In this document: piece by piece, positions 1 through 7,115 of the stretch
Layout: every line of letters begins with the position of its first letter
Numbering within the stretch: the stretch's first letter is position 1
From: Armatimonadota bacterium
GTDB lineage: Bacteria > Armatimonadota > Fimbriimonadia > Fimbriimonadales > Fimbriimonadaceae
Direction of reading: 5' to 3'
Assembly (NCBI GenBank): GCA_023423495.1
Contig: JAFAFM010000197.1
Location: 1 to 12,132, forward strand
DNA: 12,132 bases
Notes under the pieces: generated by a model
Seen by the model: the letters and a program-made list of their open reading frames with translations, nothing else
What the model was told of the DNA's origin: nothing
The model's database searches: none
Made by a program: the position numbers and the translations under genes

Positions 1-27
1 GTTATTTGGTTGGTAGGTCCTTTTCAT
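1..27 (-). CDS. rpmH: Ribosomal protein L34, N-terminus only (cut by window edge)
   Basis: Read on the minus strand from an ATG at 27, the first nine codons give MKRTYQPNN and run off the window. This matches the highly conserved N-terminus of bacterial L34, a basic protein of about 45 residues in the large ribosomal subunit. The identification rests on these nine residues, but the family starts almost invariably with MKRT[YFW]QP. The gap to the upstream leuC stop is 51 bp and contains TACAAT (63-68, minus strand), a -10-like hexamer with no good -35. No strong Shine-Dalgarno sequence is visible. In most bacteria rpmH lies beside rnpA and yidC and often near dnaA. Those would be expected beyond the left edge, but none can be seen here. 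Confidence 0.75.
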
Positions 28-78
28 GGCTTCAAATCGTCTTTATGGGGTTTGAACGATGGATTGTACCCGACGCGC

Positions 79-1467
79 TCAGCTTGCTGGGTATGTCGCA
101 GCCGGAGCGAAGCGACCGACCAACGCGGTCGCCGCCGCCGTGGCCGGGCTTACCAAATGCGTCCTGGAACCGGGACCCTGACGACCTTCGTAAGGCCGGT
201 TTGACGTGGAGGCACTGCGCTCTTGGGGCCGCAAAATGTCGCCGTTCATGCCGAGGCACATCGAACAGCCCGCTCGATGCCACTCGAAGCCAGCTTCCCT
301 AAAGACCTGATCCAAGCCTTCTTGTTCAGCGAGCGCCTTTACGGCCTGACTTCCCGGAACGACCATCGCGCGAACACCCGGGGCGACGCGCTTGCCAGCT
401 ACGACTTTCGCGGCCTCCCGTAGATCTTCGATTCTGGAGTTCGTGCAAGAGCCGATAAACACGGTGTTCACCGGAGTTTGGGTGAGCATATCACCGGGTT
501 TCAGTCCCATGTACCTTTGAGCGCGCTCTTCACCGGCATCCCGAGGCTCAGGTATCGGCTGGTCGATATCAATGGTCATAGCCGGGGTCGTTCCCCATGT
601 CACTTGTGGTTTCAGCAGACTGATATCCAGAACTTCCAGTCGGTCGTAGTCCGATTCTGAGTCCGTTTTGAGGTCCGATGTCGAGGCCACCATTGCCTCA
701 AAGTCGGCCCCTTTCGGAGCGAATGGCCGATCAGCTTCCGCTATGTAATCGTACGTCGTTTGGTCTGGGGCAATGAGTCCGGCGCGCGCGCCCATCTCAA
801 TCGACATGTTGCAGATCGTCATCCGCCCGCTCATCGGGAGATTGCGGATTGCCTCACCGAAATACTCGACCACATAACCAGTCCCGCCGCCCGCTCCAAT
901 CTTGCGAATGATGGCGAGAATGATGTCCTTCGCGGTTATTCCGACCGGTACCTGCCCGTCGATGCGGATGCCCATGGACTTTGGCTTCGAACTGGCCCGA
1001 AGCGTTTGCGTGGCAAGCACATGCTCCACTTCTGTGGTTCCAATACCGAAGGCCAACGCGCCAAAAGCGCCAGGGGTTGAGGTGTGGCTGTCGCCGCAAA
1101 CGATCGTAAGCCCGGGAAGAGTTATGCCCAGTTGCGGGCCAATCACATGAACGATTCCCTGCTTTTCGTGACCGTAGCCGTACAAGGGGACATCGAATTC
1201 CTTGGCGTTCTTTGCCAACGCCACCAATTGCTTTCCACTCAGAGTTTCGACATCGATTTCGCGACCGTCGGTTGGAACGTTATGGTCCACTGTGGCGAAG
1301 GTCAGATCAGGCCGACGTACTCGCCGACCGTGCTCCCGGAGACCGTCGAACGCCTGGGGAGACGTCACCTCGTGAACGAGATGTCGGTCGATGTAAAGCA
1401 ACGCGCCACCGCCTGGCAGTTCAGAGATGACGTGACGATCCCAAACCTTGTCGAAAAGGGTGGACAT
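79..1467 (-). CDS. leuC: 3-isopropylmalate dehydratase, large subunit
   Basis: This is the large subunit of the leucine-pathway aconitase-family enzyme that isomerises 2-isopropylmalate to 3-isopropylmalate in the cytoplasm. The 462-residue length is normal for bacterial LeuC. The [4Fe-4S] ligands are visible: Cys341 in FIGSCTNSR and Cys401/Cys404 in [10 protein letters not shown]. Further family motifs are [14 protein letters not shown] near the N-terminus, [21 protein letters not shown] (124-144) and [20 protein letters not shown] near the C-terminus. The start is an ATG at 1467 with only a weak Shine-Dalgarno sequence. The gene follows pckA by 28 bp on the same strand, so the two may be co-transcribed. 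The small subunit gene leuD, which normally follows leuC directly, is absent: rpmH comes next. LeuC needs LeuD to be active, so leuD must lie elsewhere. Distinction from homoaconitase is not certain from sequence alone, but leuC is the better fit. Confidence 0.95.
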   Translation of the reverse strand: MSTLFDKVWDRHVISELPGGGALLYIDRHLVHEVTSPQAFDGLREHGRRVRRPDLTFATVDHNVPTDGREIDVETLSGKQLVALAKNAKEFDVPLYGYGHEKQGIVHVIGPQLGITLPGLTIVCGDSHTSTPGAFGALAFGIGTTEVEHVLATQTLRASSKPKSMGIRIDGQVPVGITAKDIILAIIRKIGAGGGTGYVVEYFGEAIRNLPMSGRMTICNMSIEMGARAGLIAPDQTTYDYIAEADRPFAPKGADFEAMVASTSDLKTDSESDYDRLEVLDISLLKPQVTWGTTPAMTIDIDQPIPEPRDAGEERAQRYMGLKPGDMLTQTPVNTVFIGSCTNSRIEDLREAAKVVAGKRVAPGVRAMVVPGSQAVKALAEQEGLDQVFREAGFEWHRAGCSMCLGMNGDILRPQERSASTSNRPYEGRQGPGSRTHLVSPATAAATALVGRFAPAATYPAS

Positions 1468-1495
1468 ATATTGCTATTCTACGCCCAGAGCGAAC

Positions 1496-3046
1496 CTAGC
1501 CCTCCGAGCTTCCCTTTTCGATTTCGGCGTGGTTGGTCAGGAAGCGGGTTTGGAGCTTCATTGCCGCCGCGTCGTATTCCTTCGGATCCGCCCAGGTGTT
1601 CCTCGGATTAAGGATCTCGGAAGGTACGCCCGGGCATTCCTTTGGCATCGCGATGCCAAAGACATCGTGAGATTCGTACTCCACGTTGTCCAGAGAGCCA
1701 TCGAATGCAGCCTTGAGCATAGCTCGGGTGTAGCCCAACTTCATTCTTTGGCCGACGCCGTAAGGTCCACCCGTCCAACCCGTATTGACGAGCCAAACGC
1801 GGGAATCATGCTGCCGTATCTTCTCGCCGAGCAAGTTCGCGTATGCGTGCGGCCGCAGCGGGAGGAAGGGCGCTCCGAAGCATGTCGAGAACGTGAGCGT
1901 TGGCTCGGTGATGCCAGCCTCGGTACCAGCCACTTTCGCGGTGTAACCGTTAAGAAAGTGGAACATCGCCTGCTCAGGTGTTAGCCGAGAGATTGGCGGC
2001 AGTACACCGGTCGCTTCGCATGTCAAAAAGACAATATTTTTCGGATGCCCGCCGACGCTTGGGATAACGGCGTTCTCGATGTAATCGATCGGATAAGCCG
2101 CACGGGTGTTTTCCGTAATGGAACTGTCATTGTAGTCTGGGACATTGCCATCCTTGAGAACCACGTTTTCCAGCACGGAACCAAACCGAATCGCATTCCA
2201 AATTTGAGGTTCACCCTCGGCGCTAAGCTTGATGCATTTGGCGTAGCATCCGCCCTCCACGTTGAACACGCCCTTCTCGGTCCAGCCATGCTCGTCGTCT
2301 CCGATCAGGCGTCGTTCCGGATCGGCAGACAAGGTTGTCTTGCCGGTTCCGCTGAGTCCAAAGAAGAGTGCCGTGTCGCCGTCTTTACCGATGTTGGCTG
2401 AGCAGTGCATGCTCATGACACCCTTGAGGGGCAAGAGGTAGTTCATGATCGTGAACACCGACTTCTTCATCTCACCGGCATATTCGGTGCCCATGATAAG
2501 GACCTGCTTCTCAGCGAAGTTCAGGGCGATCGTGGCTTCACTGCGGACGCCGTCTGTCTCCGGATCGGAATACAACCGGCACATATTGCAAACCGTCCAG
2601 TCGGGCTTAAAGTTGGCCAACTCTTCCTCGGTTGGTCGGATTAAAAGCTGCTTAATAAAAAGGGCGTGGTACGGACGCTCGACAATGAACCGGACGGAAA
2701 TTCGGTGGTCTGTGTCGGCTCCGCCGAAGGTGTCGATGACGTAAAGCTTCTTTCCGACCGCATAGTCGTGCACTTTGTTGCGCAGCTTCTCGAATGTCTG
2801 CGGGGTCAGGCCCTGGTTGTTTTCCCACCAGACGTTGGCGTCGCAGGATGGTTCCTTTACGGTAAATTTATCCTTCGGAGTCCGGCCGGTGTACTTTCCA
2901 GATCGGCACACGAGGGCGCCATTATCGGCCTGAACGGCCTCGTCCGACTCGAGGGCATGAGCAACCAGCTCCTCTACCGACAGGTTGTAAAAAACAGAAG
3001 ACGCTTTCGATAAATCAACAGGTTCTGAAGCAGTAGTCGACGACAT
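1496..3046 (-). CDS. pckA: Phosphoenolpyruvate carboxykinase (ATP)
   Basis: The enzyme converts oxaloacetate and ATP to PEP, CO2 and ADP, the entry step of gluconeogenesis. With the ATG at 3046 the protein has 516 residues, slightly shorter than the usual 530-540. Visible motifs are RTPKDK (55-60, substrate region), the P-loop GLSGTGKTT (230-238) typical of the ATP-dependent type, the metal-binding kinase-2 motif LIGDDEHGW (247-255), and NTGWTGGPYGVGQR (421-434). The reading frame also has a TTG at 3052 (MTMSS). AAGGA at 3057-3061 (minus strand) lies 10 nt from the ATG and 4 nt from the TTG, so either start is possible; the ATG is preferred. The gene is divergent from the phhB-like gene and precedes leuC by 28 bp. 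A short inverted repeat covers the Shine-Dalgarno sequence, and a 22-bp perfect palindrome lies within the 3' part of the gene. Confidence 0.96.
   Translation of the reverse strand: MSSTTASEPVDLSKASSVFYNLSVEELVAHALESDEAVQADNGALVCRSGKYTGRTPKDKFTVKEPSCDANVWWENNQGLTPQTFEKLRNKVHDYAVGKKLYVIDTFGGADTDHRISVRFIVERPYHALFIKQLLIRPTEEELANFKPDWTVCNMCRLYSDPETDGVRSEATIALNFAEKQVLIMGTEYAGEMKKSVFTIMNYLLPLKGVMSMHCSANIGKDGDTALFFGLSGTGKTTLSADPERRLIGDDEHGWTEKGVFNVEGGCYAKCIKLSAEGEPQIWNAIRFGSVLENVVLKDGNVPDYNDSSITENTRAAYPIDYIENAVIPSVGGHPKNIVFLTCEATGVLPPISRLTPEQAMFHFLNGYTAKVAGTEAGITEPTLTFSTCFGAPFLPLRPHAYANLLGEKIRQHDSRVWLVNTGWTGGPYGVGQRMKLGYTRAMLKAAFDGSLDNVEYESHDVFGIAMPKECPGVPSEILNPRNTWADPKEYDAAAMKLQTRFLTNHAEIEKGSSEG
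1640..1661. repeat. 22-bp perfect palindrome inside pckA
   Basis: The 11-base arm CTTTGGCATCG is followed at once by its exact reverse complement CGATGCCAAAG, with no spacer. It lies in the coding sequence for VFGIAMPK (residues about 462-469 of PckA). A perfect palindrome of this length is unlikely by chance in 12 kb. Codon constraints may have produced it, and no regulatory role can be shown. Confidence 0.9.
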
Positions 3047-3163
3047 TGTCAATAAGTCCTTGGCACAGGTCCAAGACCCGGCTTTGAACTCAGTTTACCT
3101 TTGCAGACGGCAGGATTGAGGACCTTGTCCACCCGCCGACACTCCAAGTATCGTTGAATAACA

Positions 3164-3451
3164 ATGGAACTTGAATACCGGAAATTAAGTCAGGACGAGC
3201 TCGAAACCGAGTTGCAGACGGTGCCGGGTTGGAGTCTGGAGAATGAAAAGCTAGCCCGCCAATTCGAATTCAAAACCTACAAAGATGGCTTGGTTTTCGG
3301 AGTTGCGGTTGGCCATGTCGCTGACAAACTTAATCACCATCCTGACTTGGAGATAGGATACGGGACGGTGCGCGTGAGCGTGAGCACGCACGATGTCGGC
3401 GGGATTTCGCCTTACGACTTCGAATTGGCCCGCAGGGTAGAGAACCTTTAA
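3164..3451 (+). CDS. phhB: 4a-hydroxytetrahydrobiopterin (pterin-4a-carbinolamine) dehydratase
   Basis: The 95-residue protein matches the PCD/DCoH family, which dehydrates 4a-hydroxytetrahydropterin so that the cofactor of aromatic amino acid hydroxylases can be recycled. The core signature is present: NHHPDLEIGYGTVRVSVSTHDVGG (57-80), with His58, His59, Pro60 and His76 as the conserved active-site set. The length is normal. The ATG at 3164 lacks a clear Shine-Dalgarno sequence. No phenylalanine hydroxylase gene is in the window, so the actual role may be general pterin repair; some bacterial homologues act outside amino acid hydroxylation. The gene is divergent from pckA. Its TAA overlaps the stop of the opposing exported-protein gene within the four bases TTAA. 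The symbol is by family resemblance. Confidence 0.88.
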   Translation: MELEYRKLSQDELETELQTVPGWSLENEKLARQFEFKTYKDGLVFGVAVGHVADKLNHHPDLEIGYGTVRVSVSTHDVGGISPYDFELARRVENL

Positions 3452-3939
3452 ATCCAAACAACGCTCGTCAACGAGCGCATGAACCGCGCGTGGTTCTCAG
3501 CGGCGTTTACCTTGAGTGCCGATGACGAGAAGATCACGGCCCGGCTGCGGTGAATCGAAATCACTTGGCTTTGCGCCACCTGCATTCCGTTTCCAAGTTT
3601 CAACTCAATCTGGATGAGGTACGCAGGTTTACCTGACACCTGAAGTTCCTTAGCGGTGACCACCTTGATGTCCGACGCACGCTTCATCTCCGCCACCGTC
3701 TCCATTCCAAGGCTCTTTGCCGTGTAACGCCCCGCAGGGTGGGTCTTCAACATGACGGAAGGCGAGTAGTTGTTCACCTCCTGGCCAAAAAACGCGGTTC
3801 GACCCTCGGGCGCCCGTGAATCGTTTCGCTTGAATCCGGCGGGCGGGCTGTACTTGAGCAGCCCTTGATAATTTAGGGTCTGTGCTACAGGTGCAACCAA
3901 AATGGTCAGGAGCAGGGCCAGAGCAGATATCGCGCGCAT
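3448..3939 (-). CDS. Small exported protein, possibly PsbP/DUF1795-like
   Basis: This 163-residue protein is not recognised with certainty. It begins with a typical signal peptide: a positive N-terminus (MRA) and hydrophobic residues about 4-17, with a plausible cleavage after APVA at about residue 19. There is no lipobox cysteine. The mature part is a mix of predicted strands and helices. YSPPAGFKR (30-38), the middle GKPAYLIQIELK (103-114), and the end QSQVISIHRSRAVIFSSSA...ARFMRSLTSV resemble the general layout of PsbP/Mog1-like proteins (DUF1795, DcrB). That is an inference from pattern only. The gene starts 11 bp after the folE2 stop on the same strand with no separate Shine-Dalgarno sequence seen, so it is probably co-transcribed with folE2. 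It converges on the phhB-like gene with a 4-bp overlap. Confidence 0.75.
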   Translation of the reverse strand: MRAISALALLLTILVAPVAQTLNYQGLLKYSPPAGFKRNDSRAPEGRTAFFGQEVNNYSPSVMLKTHPAGRYTAKSLGMETVAEMKRASDIKVVTAKELQVSGKPAYLIQIELKLGNGMQVAQSQVISIHRSRAVIFSSSALKVNAAENHARFMRSLTSVVWI

Positions 3940-3950
3940 CGAGAGTGATT

Positions 3951-4745
3951 CTACTTTTCGCGTTTAAGGTAGGCGTAGGCATTGTGATCGTGAATCGATT
4001 CGTGATTTTCGACCTCGATCTCGTACGCCAGGACCCGCGGGTCTTTGTCTAACGCCAAAGCAACTTCGCGAACCATATCCTCCACGAACCGTGGATTGTC
4101 GTATGCCTGCTCGGTGACGAACTTCTCGTCAGGTCTCTTTAGCACGGGATAGAGGGGCGCCGAGCCACATGCCTCGATCAGTTCAATGACATCCTCCAAC
4201 CACAGGCGACCGCCGTTCGGCTTGATTCGCACACTCACGTAGCCGCGCTGATTGTGGGCTCCATATGCGCTGATCTCCTTGCTGCAGGGACACAGAGTCG
4301 TGACGGGGACGGTAAGCAGCAGTTCGAAACAATCTCGCAAGCCACCCCAGGCGGAGAATCCGCAGTCGTACGCCATCATGCCTTTTTTTCCGGTTACGGG
4401 CGCAGCCTTTTCTCGGAACAGCTTGAAGGTGACCTCCAAGTGTGCAGAATCGGCATTGAGCCTCTCCCGCAAGCGGGTGAGAACGTCGGGAATCGTTTCA
4501 ACGCTGAGGTCATGGTTGTGCTCCCCTAAGACTTCAAGGAAGCGGCTCATGTGGGTGCCCTTGAATTCGCGTGGCAAGTCGACGGTAAGAGTGAAAACGC
4601 CATGGGTGTACTGCGTGCCACCTTCTCGCTCACGGACATACATCGGATAGTTGACGTTGCGAACGCCGACTCGATCAATCGCGATGTTGCGCTCATCCTG
4701 CGAGCTTTGGATGTCGACGAGGGTGGATTGCGGGTTCTGATTCAT
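3951..4745 (-). CDS. folE2: GTP cyclohydrolase FolE2 (type IB)
   Basis: FolE2 converts GTP to 7,8-dihydroneopterin triphosphate, the first step towards folate, tetrahydropterins and queuosine. It is the metal-flexible alternative to FolE. The 264-residue length fits the family. Diagnostic motifs are GTHMSRFLEV (63-72), PVTTLCPCSKEISAYGAHNQRG (147-168) with the catalytic/metal-binding cysteine in CPCSKEIS, and the C-terminal ENHESIHDHNAYAYL (246-260), which carries conserved acidic and histidine residues. The start is an ATG at 4745 with only a weak GGGA upstream. The gene is divergent from the caspase-like gene (25 bp between start codons) and followed 11 bp later by the small exported protein. 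In several bacteria folE2 responds to zinc limitation through Zur, but I see no convincing Zur box here. A pterin dehydratase gene lies 500 bp away, pointing to a small pterin neighbourhood. Confidence 0.95.
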   Translation of the reverse strand: MNQNPQSTLVDIQSSQDERNIAIDRVGVRNVNYPMYVREREGGTQYTHGVFTLTVDLPREFKGTHMSRFLEVLGEHNHDLSVETIPDVLTRLRERLNADSAHLEVTFKLFREKAAPVTGKKGMMAYDCGFSAWGGLRDCFELLLTVPVTTLCPCSKEISAYGAHNQRGYVSVRIKPNGGRLWLEDVIELIEACGSAPLYPVLKRPDEKFVTEQAYDNPRFVEDMVREVALALDKDPRVLAYEIEVENHESIHDHNAYAYLKREK

Positions 4746-4770
4746 GAAGTAGTCCCGAACCGCTCACGGT

Positions 4771-5358
4771 GTGGGCGATCTATACGTCATTCTGACTGAG
4801 ATCGGAAATTCGGTTCGTATCGAATTACGGAATGCATATAATCCGGAAAAGTTCATGGGTGGAATGTTGATTGTTCGGGGCGACGAAGCCCGCGTCCCGT
4901 TTACCAACCTCGCATATAACTTCACGCTTGGCCGTCGCCCGGGCAAAGTGCTCGTCCGGCCCACTGCACAACAACTTCGAGAAGCGCTGCTCGAGGCAGA
5001 TTCCTTCTTCTTTTACGGACATGGTGACAAGGGAGGAGCGCTTCACCTGGGCAACGGCGAATTCTTTCGTCAAACCGACCTTCAGTGGGTAATTGAAGAG
5101 CGAGAGCGTCGCGGTCTTCCTAAGTTAGAGTTTGCCGAGGTCCGAGCTTGCTACAGCGGTTCGAGGGCTGAGTATGTGAATCGATGGTTAAGCGCGGCGA
5201 AGGAAGTGCACTGCTTTCCCAATGTGACCGCCTCTCCGATGCCCCTCTTCATCCATCCGATGCACACCTACCGGGAGCCAATCGAGCGAGATCCGGGGCA
5301 AAAGGGATTTTGGTCCAGACTTCAGCCGGGCCCCAAGACTAAGCAGTGGAAGAGTTAA
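4771..5358 (+). CDS. Putative caspase-like (CHAT/clan CD) peptidase, stand-alone domain
   Basis: This 195-residue protein does not match a family I can name with certainty. It shows the hallmark dyad of caspase-fold cysteine peptidases: a hydrophobic strand ending in FFFYGHG (79-85, His84), then 43 residues later another strand ending in EVRACYSG (123-130, Cys127). The sequence NVTASP (151-156) recalls the strand that follows the catalytic Cys in metacaspases and legumains. There is no signal peptide, membrane segment or extra domain. The GTG at 4771 is the first start after an in-frame TAG at 4750 and has no clear Shine-Dalgarno sequence. A later ATG at 4855 has GGAAAAG just upstream but would remove two likely strands. 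The 3' end overlaps the end of glcF by 20 bp. Partner and substrate are unknown. The His/Cys reading is inference from motif and spacing. Confidence 0.7.
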   Translation: MGDLYVILTEIGNSVRIELRNAYNPEKFMGGMLIVRGDEARVPFTNLAYNFTLGRRPGKVLVRPTAQQLREALLEADSFFFYGHGDKGGALHLGNGEFFRQTDLQWVIEERERRGLPKLEFAEVRACYSGSRAEYVNRWLSAAKEVHCFPNVTASPMPLFIHPMHTYREPIERDPGQKGFWSRLQPGPKTKQWKS

Positions 5359-6526
5359 AGGCGGACTCCAGGACTTCAATAGTATGGAGAACCTGAATCG
5401 GGCTTGCGTGCTCGCGGGCGGCTTGGGCAATCCAAGCGTGGCAACCTGGATTCCCTAAGGCGACGATCTCGGCGCCGCTGGCCAAGACGTTGCGCCACTT
5501 ACGTTCGAGCAGTTCGCGAGCCATTTTGGGTTGGGTCACGTTGTAGATCCCGGCGCTTCCACAACACATGTCGGATTCCGCCAATTCGACGAGCTTCAAT
5601 CCGGGTATGGCTTTAAGAAGCTTTCTCGGAGCCGAACGGATGCCCTGACCGTGAGCGAGATGGCAGGCGTCGTGGTACGTGACCGTTTTGTTGAGGTGGG
5701 ATTTGAATAGCTGATCTTCTAATCCGTGATCAGCTAGAAACTCTGACGCGTCGAACACACGACCAGTACCCATCTCCTTCAGCCAAGACCCACAGCCCGC
5801 CGAATCCACAATGATCGGGATAGAGTTGGACAGCTTGTTGACCAGACGCTGCCGCATTTCGGAAGCAGTATCCAAGTAGCCGTTGTGGGCGTGCAGAGCC
5901 CCGCAGCAACCTTGGGGCACATCTTTGACAACGTATCCGATCCTGCGCAGAAGGCGGCGGGTTGCTTCGTGGACTTGGGGATAGAGCACGCGCATGGCGC
6001 ACCCTTCTAGTAGATAAACTTCGCCCTGGATATCGGGCAGGTCACTTTCCACCAGTTGAGGCCACGAGCGGCTTGCAGGGAGCGTGGGCAGATCGGCTTC
6101 GGGATCTTCGCCACTAAGGAGTCGACTGAGCAGGCGAGGAATGCGGCGTCCCGGCAAGAGAGTTGCAAGCCGCAACTGGGCTCGCATCACACCTGGGCGA
6201 GTGATCGTTGCGAGGAACGTCTTCTTCGATATGCTTTTGCAGGCTTTGGCTTTGGCGATTTCGAAGATTTCGCCATACTTCACCCCGCTCGGACAGGCAG
6301 TGGTACAAGCCAAACACCCCAGGCATCGATCGACATGCGGTCGCACATCCTTCCATTCGATCTGCCCTTCCTCGGCGCTTCGGGCCAGATAGATTCGCCC
6401 ACGGGGGGACTCTGTCTCTTCTCCGGTCAGAACAAACGTCGGGCAACTCTCTAAGCAAAAGCCACAACGTATGCACTGAGTCGCGAGGTCCGTAAGTTTC
6501 GACAAGCTACATGAACCCCCAGACAC
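5339..6526 (-). CDS. glcF: Glycolate oxidase, iron-sulfur subunit
   Basis: GlcF is the electron-transfer subunit of the GlcDEF complex that oxidises glycolate to glyoxylate and passes electrons to the membrane quinone pool. The 395-residue protein has two ferredoxin-type [4Fe-4S] motifs: Cys18/21/24/28 (CIRCGFCLESCP) and Cys68/71/74/78 (CLGCLACTTACP). These are followed by two cysteine-rich CCG domains, with QGCCGALHAHNG (206-216) and SDMCCGSAGIYN (318-329), and CHLAHGQG between them. Length is close to the usual 400. The GTG at 6526 overlaps the end of glcE by 20 bp. A TTG at 6505, one base after the glcE stop and preceded by GGGGG, is an alternative start that would remove seven residues. 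It is the last gene of the minus-strand operon and converges on the caspase-like gene. No terminator is visible at its end. Confidence 0.93.
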   Translation of the reverse strand: MSGGSCSLSKLTDLATQCIRCGFCLESCPTFVLTGEETESPRGRIYLARSAEEGQIEWKDVRPHVDRCLGCLACTTACPSGVKYGEIFEIAKAKACKSISKKTFLATITRPGVMRAQLRLATLLPGRRIPRLLSRLLSGEDPEADLPTLPASRSWPQLVESDLPDIQGEVYLLEGCAMRVLYPQVHEATRRLLRRIGYVVKDVPQGCCGALHAHNGYLDTASEMRQRLVNKLSNSIPIIVDSAGCGSWLKEMGTGRVFDASEFLADHGLEDQLFKSHLNKTVTYHDACHLAHGQGIRSAPRKLLKAIPGLKLVELAESDMCCGSAGIYNVTQPKMARELLERKWRNVLASGAEIVALGNPGCHAWIAQAAREHASPIQVLHTIEVLESAFNSSTA

Positions 6527-7115
6527 CGGGATTTAGCTTACGACTGGGATCGAAAACTTCCTTCGCTCGCTGCATAAAACGGATTTGCGTGGGATCAGAA
6601 ACGGGTGAATTCTCATGTGAGATCTCTGGCCCTTGATCGTCGGAGACGAGCGGATAAAGTCTAAGCGTCAGGTCCAGGCAGATCGCCAAAGAGCCGCGTG
6701 TTCCGGCTAGAAAGCGGTGGACATCGTAACCAGCGACGTTTTTCACGGCGTGGCTCCCCGACTTACAAACGGTGCCATCAGGAAGCATGTACGTACCCCC
6801 AATCACCCAATCACGCCAACCGTCTCCCGCGGTCATGTAGCTCCCGGCTAACGTTCCTGTTCGTGGTCGGCAAGGAACGCACAACTTGAATCCGGCGAGC
6901 TCCTGCTGCATCTCGACCAACGGAGTGCTTGCTTTGAACGTTGCGACTTGGTCCTCGGGGAAAAAATCGACGTTACCTGCGAAAGCCCGGAGGACAACCG
7001 GTCGGACGTTCTCAACTGAAGCATCTATCTTCCTAGCCCAGACTTGCACGGCGTAGCTCTCTCGCAGAATCTCTTGAAGCTCTCCGATGGACTTGGGCTC
7101 AGCGGGTTCTACCAA
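6507..7115 (-). CDS. glcE: Glycolate oxidase FAD-binding subunit, short form
   Basis: GlcE is the second flavin-binding subunit of glycolate oxidase. Here it has only 202 residues against about 350 in the well-known enteric form. The FAD-binding half is intact: CRPRTGTLAGSYMTAG (82-97), MLPDGTVCKSGSHAVKNVAGYDVHRFLAGTRGSLAI (110-145). After residue 155 the sequence passes through a short linker directly to RAKEVFDPSRKLNPG (183-197), the C-terminal motif of the family. The roughly 150-residue substrate-cap region between these is missing, without a frameshift or stop. The start is a TTG at 7115, supported by GAGG at 7122-7125 with six bases of spacing. It overlaps the glcD stop by seven bases, indicating translational coupling. 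Its position between glcD and glcF confirms the role; whether it still binds FAD normally is unknown. Confidence 0.85.
   Translation of the reverse strand: MVEPAEPKSIGELQEILRESYAVQVWARKIDASVENVRPVVLRAFAGNVDFFPEDQVATFKASTPLVEMQQELAGFKLCVPCRPRTGTLAGSYMTAGDGWRDWVIGGTYMLPDGTVCKSGSHAVKNVAGYDVHRFLAGTRGSLAICLDLTLRLYPLVSDDQGPEISHENSPVSDPTQIRFMQRAKEVFDPSRKLNPGVWGFM

Noticed and set aside
28..78. Possible terminator between leuC and rpmH.
   Set aside because: No stable hairpin or T-run is present on the minus strand.
1448..1984. Long open frame on the plus strand opposite leuC/pckA (and similar ones opposite glcD and the deaminase).
   Set aside because: They are antisense to clear conserved genes and show no recognisable motif.
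3123..3133. TTGTCCACC in the pckA/phhB gap resembles a DnaA box.
   Set aside because: It is one imperfect copy with no cluster, no AT-rich region and no dnaA in view.
4764..5073. Minus-strand frames opposite the caspase-like gene.
   Set aside because: The plus-strand frame shows coherent strands and motifs; the antisense frames have none.
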